From Brachycybe producta (lineage: Eukaryota; Arthropoda; Diplopoda; Playtdesmida; Andrognathidae), in contig JAUPFP010000171.1 of NCBI GenBank assembly GCA_036925085.1, positions 1 through 64,000 of the forward strand: a stretch of DNA of 64,000 bases, given 5' to 3'. The notes beneath the pieces were generated by a model. It had not been told where the DNA came from and made no database searches. It saw only the letters and a list, made by a program, of their open reading frames with translations. Below, in pieces: positions 49,031-55,977 of this stretch; positions within the stretch are counted from its first letter, which is position 1, and each line of letters starts with the position of its first letter. The position numbers and the translations under genes are program-made.

Positions 49031-49531
49031 CTATTCCATTTCTCCGTTTTTATGACGACTACATGTAAAGTCAACTTCTTGAGGGCCAAAGATTGTCAGT
49101 AAATTCTCATATTTCATACAAAGGCCTAGTTTCTCGAGGTTTATGCTAGGAATATTTAATTTCATTAATACATTTTTTTCCACAGTGCCCCCTTTATAAG
49201 CAAATAAGGCATTTGAATTTTTCTCAGAGGCATGCGTATACAAGCTACGTAAAACTTTCAGTAATGTTGAAAATGCAACATCATCGGTATCATTTCTGTA
49301 AGAAAGACCATGAATATGTGCCGTCACGAATTGCATTGTTCTGACATCCTTTTCAGTAAACAGTCTATTTTGAGGAAGTCGAATAAACATATTATTCGGG
49401 TGTGAATCACTGATAGTATAGTATCCCAATTCCTTAATGTAAAAATCACTTCCAATTTGAAATCCATCACAATCAATAACGGTGGATATATTGCCGAAAA
49501 TAGGCATTCTGGAAATTAATTTTTCATTCAT
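49031..49531 (-). CDS. RNase-H-fold exonuclease-like protein (tentative)
   Basis: 166 residues. The order of segments VIDCDGFQIG..FYIKELGYY, IRLPQNRLF, a Q..THIHGLSY-like helix and FAYKGGTVEKNVLMKLNIPS followed by NLEKLG resembles a group of proteins common in invertebrate genomes and mobile elements that look like degenerate DEDD 3'-5' exonucleases (Asp-x-Asp/Glu-Gly-Phe as first motif). I cannot confirm the later acidic residues, so activity is uncertain. The C-terminus (DFTCSRHKNGEME) is short of the Cys/His tail that relatives often have. It is divergent from the RING gene across a 370-bp region with p53-type sites. Confidence 0.4.
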   Translation of the reverse strand: MNEKLISRMPIFGNISTVIDCDGFQIGSDFYIKELGYYTISDSHPNNMFIRLPQNRLFTEKDVRTMQFVTAHIHGLSYRNDTDDVAFSTLLKVLRSLYTHASEKNSNALFAYKGGTVEKNVLMKLNIPSINLEKLGLCMKYENLLTIFGPQEVDFTCSRHKNGEME

Positions 49532-49710
49532 AAGGCTGAATCAAACCGAGAAAAGAAAAAACATACCTAATGCCGTGAAATCCGAGGCTTCGGCTAATGA
49601 GTATATCTTGCCATAGCGGATACGTTTCTCCAAGTACTTATACCCCTTAGCTTATTCCATTCTAGTTTCCAAGGGGTGTAAATAAATATCGACATTGACA
49701 AAACAAGAAT

Positions 49711-49750
49711 AAACATGTTCAGACATGTTTAGGCTTGTTCAAACATGCCT
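49711..49750. promoter_or_regulatory. Four contiguous p53 half-sites (p53 response element)
   Basis: Four decamers in direct succession, no spacer, each matching RRRCWWGYYY at all ten positions. The first is AAACATGTTC. The four differ among themselves at degenerate positions only. A p53-family tetramer binds two such half-sites, so this is two abutting full sites. The preceding decamer (49701-49710) matches 8 of 10. The chance of one decamer is 1/4096 under equal base use. p53 family proteins of vertebrates and insects are known to share this consensus. Confidence 0.85.
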
Positions 49751-49791
49751 CGATGTGATCCAAAGGGTGTGTCTAAATCATGAACTTATGA

Positions 49792-49811
49792 AAACATGTA
49801 TAGACATGATG
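49792..49811. promoter_or_regulatory. Second, degenerate p53-like site
   Basis: Two abutting decamers with intact RRRCWWG cores (AAACATG, AGACATG) but imperfect YYY ends, 9 of 10 and 8 of 10. It lies 41 bp to the right of the perfect cluster and nearer the RING gene. Confidence 0.5.
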
Positions 49812-49904
49812 ACTCATCTGTCTAATCTGTCCTACTGAAATACTCCTGAGGATGTACCATGTCTGGCCCCGTTAACACTATTTCTCATACCTAATGGTAA
49901 TCTT

Positions 49905-50464
49905 TTGGAACATGATAATTCCCGAGCCTATTGTCAAACCTTGGTTGGGCATGATGCAACTATGTCTTCTTATAATTCATGTATTTCATTTGTAGACATT
50001 GCATCTGATTCTGAAACGGAGCCTGAAACTGTATCGAATGCCTCTACTAGAAGTGCTGCAGTTAATAGGCATCCAATTGTCTATCTCGATGACTCCAGTA
50101 AGTAATTAGATTGGTCGTAAAAAAATTTAAAAAAAATAATGAAATTGCAACTGCAGATGACACGACCGATAGTGAAATTCTCCTCGAACTGATGGGAAAT
50201 CCACCTGTAAGCCGAAAAGAAGAACTTCTGGAGAAACTACTATCCTACGATGATGAAGAAACGGCGACTATCAAATATTGTACTATTTGTTTAGTGAAGG
50301 GTGCACGGGTTGTATTTGACCCTTGTAAGCATCAAGCTGCCTGTAAGGCATGTACAACAACGTTATTAGAAATGGAAAGTTTTTTATGCCCAGTGTGTAG
50401 AAACCCCATTTCAAATGTAATTGATGTTTACCAGCCCTTAACAGACTTATTGCCAATTCAATGA
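49905..50464 (+). CDS. RING-finger protein, probable E3 ubiquitin ligase
   Basis: The C-terminal region carries a complete C3HC4 RING: CTIC, VVFDPCKHQAACKAC, CPVC, with spacing C-x2-C-x11-C-x-H-x3-C-x2-C-x11-C-x2-C, then a short tail ISNVIDVYQPL. This placement at the extreme C-terminus and the VVF.PC.H...C..C pattern are typical of IAP-type and MDM2-like ligases. The region before it is acidic and Ser/Thr-rich and includes SIM-like stretches (FVDIASDSE, IVYLDD), as in SUMO-targeted ligases. No BIR domain is visible. The locus is not one continuous open frame, through about one break or an unrecognised intron, and the start is uncertain. It faces the p53-type cluster and converges on the Bcl-2-like gene. 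Confidence 0.7.
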
Positions 50465-50475
50465 ATATCATCTAA

Positions 50476-50481
50476 AATAAA
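50476..50481 (+). terminator. Poly(A) signal of the RING gene
   Basis: AATAAA 12 bp after the RING stop codon, followed within about 25 bp by a long hairpin. Confidence 0.6.
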
Positions 50482-50506
50482 ACCTGAAGTTCTTTTATAT
50501 ATTGAA

Positions 50507-50590
50507 CACTTCTGCAACAGACCTCTGCCTGCCTTGGGATACCAAGTTTGCTATTCCTAAGCAGGCAGAGGTCTGTGGAATGCAGAAGTG
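50507..50590. repeat. Long near-perfect hairpin between convergent genes
   Basis: Inverted repeat with arms at 50507-50532 and 50561-50590: CACTTCTGCA then ACAGACCTCTGCCTGC pairs with its reverse complement, apart from a 4-nt bulge, around a 28-nt loop. It sits exactly between the 3' ends of the RING (+) and Bcl-2-like (-) genes. Shape and arm length of about 26 bp would allow a stable RNA hairpin from either strand. Confidence 0.85.
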
Positions 50591-50647
50591 TCATGAGTTA
50601 TTATAAAGAAATGAAACAATACTGCAAAAAATTTCAGCATGTAACAT

Positions 50648-50653
50648 TTTATT
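50648..50653 (-). terminator. Poly(A) signal overlapping the Bcl-2-like stop codon
   Basis: AATAAA on the minus strand shares bases with the TAA stop of the leftward gene. The extreme compactness matches the rest of the element. Confidence 0.5.
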
Positions 50654-51158
50654 GCATTCGTATTAATAAATATAACAAAGTGCTAATCATCAGTAATTGC
50701 GGAACCACATGAATAACGTTACTCGGAGTGTCGTTAGGTGTTGCGTAGACATCCTGCATCGCAGCCCATGATCCATTATCTCGAAGCCACGATGCTGATG
50801 ACTTGAACACGTATTCACCAATATGCACTGCCGTTGCTTCCTCGAATCCGGATCTTGCCAGTTGGAGGACGAGTGCGTAAGTCACTATAATTTTACCGAA
50901 TGATGGTGATCCTCGATAAATTTCGTCCAACAAGAAGGTTAATTCTTGGTTCAGATGTGACACAGTTTTTAAAGTTGTTGCTATGGATTCGAAAGCTTGA
51001 ATATCCTTATTTCGAGCTTGTTCGGCGAGTTTGTAAATTGTTCGTGAAAAGTTGGAATTCACGGTTTCGTGCGATTGTTTGGCTATATGATACACATCAA
51101 TGGCAATTTTAGTAGATTCCTGCATGTTGAACACCTTATTCGTAAAAGCTAAGCACAA
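50649..51158 (-). CDS. Bcl-2-like apoptosis regulator
   Basis: 169 residues, or 158 from a second ATG at 51125. BH1-like segment at about 86-101 (SFGKIIVTYALVLQLA, compare NWGRIVALFAFGGVLA of Bcl-2 relatives; Trp-Gly-Arg replaced by Phe-Gly-Lys). BH2-like segment at about 124-138 (WLRDNGSWAAMQDVY, compare WIQDNGGWDAFVELY). Hydrophobic tail anchor at about 151-166 (VVPQLLMISTLLYLLI). All-helical prediction and total length fit small viral Bcl-2 proteins such as adenovirus E1B-19K. It would act at the outer mitochondrial membrane, holding BH3 proteins; pro-survival is the usual role of viral copies but is inferred. It converges on the RING gene, and an LTR lies just upstream. Confidence 0.82.
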   Translation of the reverse strand: MCLAFTNKVFNMQESTKIAIDVYHIAKQSHETVNSNFSRTIYKLAEQARNKDIQAFESIATTLKTVSHLNQELTFLLDEIYRGSPSFGKIIVTYALVLQLARSGFEEATAVHIGEYVFKSSASWLRDNGSWAAMQDVYATPNDTPSNVIHVVPQLLMISTLLYLLIRMQ

Positions 51159-51204
51159 CTAACATTAAAAAGTATAAAAGTGGTTGGCCTTCATATATAT
51201 ATAT

Positions 51205-52102
51205 TGTAACGAACCACATTCAGGGGTCTAATAGACTTATCAAAAAGTATCGTAGCGCTCTTTCGGGCGATCGGAAAGTGGTTGGCTAGGCCACTAATTC
51301 TATTATGGTCCGGGAGGAAGGGAACAAATTAGTCCCATACGTTTCCTCACAAGTTCCTCTTTCAAGAACCTTTACAGTTTTAAGGATCTTTTGTTGTCTG
51401 CTACTCCCCGGGCTTTCGCCCGTAAAAAGCTGGTTGATCGTGCTGTCTTCAGAAGTCTCATCTAGTACTGGAGAGCCAGGTTTACACCTGGGTTGACAGT
51501 GCTAGATGACAAAATGTTGAAGTCCTTCGTTTTGTTTTTAAAAGATAAAAATAACTTCAACAACTTTTTAACTATAATTTCCAGTTTATTTACATCTCAT
51601 CATCTCTAGGCAAATTTGGGCATAATGTCTGTGTCCAAAGAATGCTTTCAAGACTGCTTCTTCAAGTCTCCTTTACACAAAAATACATGGTTATTTATAC
51701 CCAAAAAGAGGATACTGAGAACACTTTCTCAGTATTCTCTGATTGGGCAAAATCAAACTTAAAAACCAAACTGGCCAATCAACATGATTGACCAGTGGTC
51801 ACTAAAATATAGACAAGTGATTCATCGTAATCAAAACAAAATTACAAAAGAAAGTTTTCACCCCATAGACCCAATGCTGAGGCTTATCAAGTCGATCTCT
51901 TTGTATTAAGGGGTGGGACTGGGAGGAAAAAGGGACCCAAGACCCAAGACAGGATATTGGCATCGTCATCAGCTGATGGAACTGGGTCAATCCTCTGTAC
52001 GTGAGTACAGAGGGTTGACAAAGTTCCAGGCCACTCTAAAAATAAACAAACGATCCAAAAATAACTAAACGAGCCAGGGTCGCTCCTGGACGTATCGTTT
52101 CA
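51205..52102 (-). repeat. 3' LTR of the nested element
   Basis: 898 bp, about 99.5% identical to 57501-58398. On the minus strand it runs TGAAACG...CGTTACA. It ends 46 bp upstream of the Bcl-2-like frame and in the same orientation. It contains a TATAAATA near 51692-51699 (minus strand) and an AATAAA downstream of it. Confidence 0.97.
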
Positions 52103-52110
52103 CCCCCCCC
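52103..52110 (-). other. Polypurine tract
   Basis: Eight G on the minus strand directly abutting the 3' LTR, the expected place for plus-strand DNA priming. Confidence 0.8.
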
Positions 52111-52855
52111 AACTAAGATGGAAGTTCACCCTGAACTTACGTCAAATAACTTAGGGGACCTTGATAAGCCACCGCAAAAAGGTTGTCTACAAAACCCAAA
52201 AACAAAATACTGTATCACAATTTGCATACAAAAAAAACGATAAAAAATTTTCGAATTTGAAAATAAAATATCACAATAAAAATCACAGGTTTTCATTATT
52301 CGATTTGATCACAACAGGATGACAAACCCCCAACCCTCAAATTTCCGTTTTACTCAATTACTATTTTAATTTATTCGACTAGAATATTCCACCCAAAATT
52401 TGTAATTAATCTCAGTACTCTTCATAAAATAACGAAAACTTCCCCAAAATAAAAACAAGGAGTTAAATAAAAATTTCTTTAAAATAAACATTTAAAAAGG
52501 AATCACAACCCCCCCTTTCCCAAGCTGGACCTAGCTATCACATCTCTGCCCACAGAGACAACAATTTTAAAAGAAAAACCCCCCTCTTTAATCTTTAAGG
52601 CAGATCTGACTAAATAATAATAAAAAAAACGCTTAAAAGAGAAATAATTTTGTTCATTAAATTAACCCTTTTTTGACCACAATTTTGACTAAAATACCCA
52701 AGTTAAAAACCCTTTTTAACCCTCAAGAAAACGAAAATTAAAAATATTTATCAATAAATGAAATGATACGCTTCCTCGCTGCATCCCGTTCCTCCGGTTT
52801 CTTCGGCGTGGGTCGGAACTGGTCCACGTCAATCCGTTGTCGTTCCTGGTCGTTT
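52111..52855 (-). other. Non-coding 3' region of the LTR element
   Basis: About 745 bp, very A/T-rich, between the second ORF and the polypurine tract. No open frame or known motif is seen. In an autonomous relative, coding sequence would be expected before this point. Confidence 0.6.
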
Positions 52856-55800
52856 CTAATGATCCGGTTCCAGATGGCCCTGTTGGTCCCTGGCTCCTGG
52901 TTCTGCCTCCGTTGTCAAGATGTTCAGGTCTTCCAGCATACGCAGCGGGACGACTTGAGATTGTGGGATTGCTCCCAAAACGATGGACTCCATAAAGTCG
53001 AGCTGCTGTGTGGCCAGGTGAGCGTTCCCATCCTGCTCGGTCAATCTGTTGTGGACGACGTTCCTATGTCCTCTGCTGCTCGGAATCAAGGTGGCCACCA
53101 TCGACGAGATAACCACCTCCAGAATGCCGCACGTTGATTTATCCCATGGTTGTGGATATACTAGCTGAAGGGTCCCTGGCTCGGCGTTGTTGTGAAGGAC
53201 AACGACGGGCCAGTGATCCAACACCTGGATGATCACCGCTGTCCATGGCCTGTCCAATCGCGGACGGATTCTGTCTTCCTTGATCCCATCGTTGCTATGG
53301 AAGAAACCTAAATATCGGAATGAATTTCTGCCCCAACGACGACTAAAAGATACCAAACCGTTACGCAACAGCCGAAACTGTTGCCGGTTGGACAACTTCC
53401 CATCGGACATGTCCAGTGTTCCTTTCGGCCATTGTTGCGGGGGCGGCGGTGGTGAGATCTTCGGGATCGCTCCCGTGGCTGGTCCAGACGTTGCTTTGCT
53501 GGGATGGCCACGTTCTCCCTCGAAGATCGCATCTCGTCGCTGCCTCCTCCTCTCTGTGGCACCTTGTCCTTTCCGGGGTTGTCCCGGGATGTGAGGATGA
53601 CGACCTGAATGGCTTCTGGATGTCTCGATCCTTGGCTGCTCGTATCTCGTTTCCCTTCTTGTTTCCTCATGAGGTCGGCTCCTGACGACATCTGGCTGGC
53701 GTCTGGGATCCGTAGGCCTCTCACTGATGAATTTATCTCGCTGGGCCCTAGCGGGATTGCTCGCCGCAGGCGGGCGAGTGTCTCTCGTAGGCACCACGAC
53801 TTTTGAGGAAATGGAGACCTTCTCCATTGCTGTGGGTAAGTTAAGAGGTTTATTAGGCCGGTGAACATACCCACGGACGATTGGCTGGTCCACGGTGACC
53901 CAGCTGTTGGACGGAGAGACCTCCCTTGACGATTTCCTTTTCGTTAACGTCTCTCCTACCTCCGGAACTCTTATCGGAGATCGCCCTCGAGCTGCCAATT
54001 CTCGATTCTGGCCATCGACCCATTCTTTCATGGCCAGTTTGTCCGCATTTCTTTCGCCTTTCGTTCGGCCGCTTCTTCTGGATCCTCCCATCTCTGCAGG
54101 CAGACATCCATCCAAGAGGCTACCTGGAGGAGTATCCATCTCCTCAGGGGGTCTTGGGAACTGCAACTTAGGATCCCTTGCTGGCCCATCATATACAGTA
54201 TCTGGCTCCGGATTGACATTTCGGCGTCGCTCCGGAGGAGAATGAACAAGAGGAACGAAATTAGTTGGCTCACCCTCGGGTTGTTTCCGTTTTTTCGTTT
54301 GAGCAGATCCTGAGGCTTTTTCCGTAGAAGGCATCGAAGGCGCGGCATTGCTGCCGGAGGAAACCCCTGCAGCGATGGCGTTGTCGTCATCCTCTTCTCC
54401 AAAAAGCAGCCTCAACCACTCCGGTGTCATTTCACCGGCTTCCAAAAACTGCTCCACTTCAAACATCTCCTCACTTCCAGATTTTCCACTGCCATTAGAT
54501 TCAGCCATCCTCTTTTCAAATTTATCCAAATTAAACGCTGACACTTTTTTTTCTTTGACAAAATTCAAACCGCGACTATTCTTTGCAGAATGAAGATTCG
54601 AAGTGGCATCAAAAATGGCGGTCGTCTTCTCACGTGATCCTGTGGGGTTCTCACTTTCAATTTCCGGCCGGAAGTGGGAGGAGCTTTTCTTCTTAGAAAA
54701 TTCTCTCTCCTCTTTTTTCCTCACTAGGCGGTGCTCCGTATAGCGGCAAATTTGAATTTTTGCCGTTTCTACATCCAATTCAGACATTAATTCATCTTTT
54801 AAGATGGTTTTAGCGCTGGATTTCTTTTTCCCCACTCCTGAATGATGCTTTCTATCATCTATTCCAGGTCCTACACGTGTCTGCACACGGGAAGCTGTAG
54901 ATGTCTCTTTCTTAGAGACATTTTTGGCCATCCCATGTGTTTCCTCTCTTTCCTTTTTCACTGAAGTTTCTTCCGAAATTTCACTGGATTGTTTGTCGAC
55001 AGTGATTTCAGCTAGGCCTTTTTTACTCTTATCTTCATGAGGATTATTTCGGTCAATCCTGACTGAGATTAGTCCTCTCCTTCGAAGATCCACAGTTTCT
55101 TCTTGAAACTCTTTTTTCTCAATGGCGGTTACTCCAAATTTCACCGTCATCTCATTTCCAATTTTCACAGGGGTGGTTACTCCAGATTTCACTGCCACCT
55201 GCTCCACAGGGATGGGTACTCCAAATTTCGCCATCACCTGATCATGTTCCACAGGGATGGGTACTCCAAATTTCGCCATCACCTGATCATTTTCCACAGG
55301 GATGGGTACTCCAAATTTCGCCATCACCTGATCATTTTCCACAGGGATGGGTACTCCAAATTTCGCCATCACCTGATCATCACCGAGTTTTGGTACGATA
55401 TCCGTTTTGGATGTCATAGTAAACTCACTTTGCAGTGGCACTGTTTGCTGACCTTTCCCAGAAATAGTCTGAAACCCTTCACTCACAAAGTTACCCTTTT
55501 CAGGTGAAGTTACTCCAAATTTCGCTTCAACCTGCATTTTCTTCACCATGGGTTTAACCTCGAAATCCATCTTGGCTTTCCCACTTTGCAGTGGTTTCTT
55601 TAGTTGACCTTCCCCTTGGATGGTTTGACTTCGGATTCCAACTGCAACTCTCCCAGATGTCAGCCTTGTTGATTCTTCTTGTTCTGCTGTGCCCCAACTC
55701 CTTTGTATCGTTGCTTCCGCCGTATGTCGATCATCTTGGCACAGGGCTGTGGATTTTTCGGACGTCTCTAGCTGTCGTTTCCATTGACACAGACCTTTGG

Positions 55801-55954
55801 ACTCCGCCTTGTTTCCTCCCTGTCGGACCTTGATGCACATAACCCTTGGTTGCTCAGAAATTTCCTCTTGTTGATCAGCAGCCTGAACCTCTTGAAGTCT
55901 CTCCAAAATGACATCGTTTTCTTCTTCCTTATTCACAACTACTTCGGGCGTCAC
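52856..55954 (-). CDS. Large second ORF of the LTR element, unknown function
   Basis: About 1,032 residues in a frame different from gag, beginning close to the gag stop; the frame is open a little upstream of its first usable codon, so access by ribosomal frameshift or read-through, as in gag-pol elements, is plausible. It has no protease (D-T/S-G), reverse transcriptase (YxDD) or integrase signature. The N-terminal third carries tandem 15-residue repeats (core AKFGVPIPVE). The middle is charged, Ser/Pro/Arg-rich and disordered-looking. The C-terminal roughly 150 residues look folded (YLGFFHSNDGIK, WTAVIIQVLDHWPVVVLHN, PWDKSTCGILEVVISSMVAT). It replaces pol in position but not in sequence. 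Confidence 0.7.
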   Translation of the reverse strand: MTPEVVVNKEEENDVILERLQEVQAADQQEEISEQPRVMCIKVRQGGNKAESKGLCQWKRQLETSEKSTALCQDDRHTAEATIQRSWGTAEQEESTRLTSGRVAVGIRSQTIQGEGQLKKPLQSGKAKMDFEVKPMVKKMQVEAKFGVTSPEKGNFVSEGFQTISGKGQQTVPLQSEFTMTSKTDIVPKLGDDQVMAKFGVPIPVENDQVMAKFGVPIPVENDQVMAKFGVPIPVEHDQVMAKFGVPIPVEQVAVKSGVTTPVKIGNEMTVKFGVTAIEKKEFQEETVDLRRRGLISVRIDRNNPHEDKSKKGLAEITVDKQSSEISEETSVKKEREETHGMAKNVSKKETSTASRVQTRVGPGIDDRKHHSGVGKKKSSAKTILKDELMSELDVETAKIQICRYTEHRLVRKKEEREFSKKKSSSHFRPEIESENPTGSREKTTAIFDATSNLHSAKNSRGLNFVKEKKVSAFNLDKFEKRMAESNGSGKSGSEEMFEVEQFLEAGEMTPEWLRLLFGEEDDDNAIAAGVSSGSNAAPSMPSTEKASGSAQTKKRKQPEGEPTNFVPLVHSPPERRRNVNPEPDTVYDGPARDPKLQFPRPPEEMDTPPGSLLDGCLPAEMGGSRRSGRTKGERNADKLAMKEWVDGQNRELAARGRSPIRVPEVGETLTKRKSSREVSPSNSWVTVDQPIVRGYVHRPNKPLNLPTAMEKVSISSKVVVPTRDTRPPAASNPARAQRDKFISERPTDPRRQPDVVRSRPHEETRRETRYEQPRIETSRSHSGRHPHIPGQPRKGQGATERRRQRRDAIFEGERGHPSKATSGPATGAIPKISPPPPPQQWPKGTLDMSDGKLSNRQQFRLLRNGLVSFSRRWGRNSFRYLGFFHSNDGIKEDRIRPRLDRPWTAVIIQVLDHWPVVVLHNNAEPGTLQLVYPQPWDKSTCGILEVVISSMVATLIPSSRGHRNVVHNRLTEQDGNAHLATQQLDFMESIVLGAIPQSQVVPLRMLEDLNILTTEAEPGARDQQGHLEPDH
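55204..55380 (-). repeat. 45-bp coding tandem repeat in the second ORF
   Basis: About four near-identical 45-bp units (starts near 55204, 55249, 55294, 55339) encode a 15-residue repeat. More diverged relatives with the core A/VKFGVT/P lie on both sides, about nine in all. The period is a multiple of three, so the frame is kept. Confidence 0.92.
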
Positions 55955-55977
55955 TACTTTGGGGCTGAGTGGCGCCC

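Larger units (their letters stand above)
49532..49904. promoter_or_regulatory. Divergent intergenic control region of the accessory genes
   Basis: Non-coding gap between the leftward exonuclease-like gene and the rightward RING gene, so probably a bidirectional promoter. It holds the p53-type cluster described next. I see no convincing TATA box at a typical distance for either gene. Confidence 0.5.

Noticed and set aside
49905-50464. Full inhibitor-of-apoptosis protein (BIR plus RING)
   Set aside because: Only the RING is seen; no C-x2-C-x16-H-x6-C BIR pattern occurs in any frame nearby.
51201-51204. Exact target duplication of the LTR element
   Set aside because: Both flanks are alternating A/T, so ATAT is consistent with a 4-bp duplication but other even lengths match as well.
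51305-51496. 63-codon + strand frame, identical in both LTRs
   Set aside because: It is inside the LTR and antisense to the element; its duplication is explained by the LTR pair.
53308-54402. Several open frames overlapping the second LTR-element ORF on both strands
   Set aside because: Low-complexity shadows of the Arg/Pro/Ser-rich coding region; none has a recognisable domain or a start context better than the long frame.
55103-55507. 134-codon + strand frame with HRDGYSKFRHHLI repeats
   Set aside because: It is the reverse-strand reading of the 45-bp coding repeat in the second ORF.
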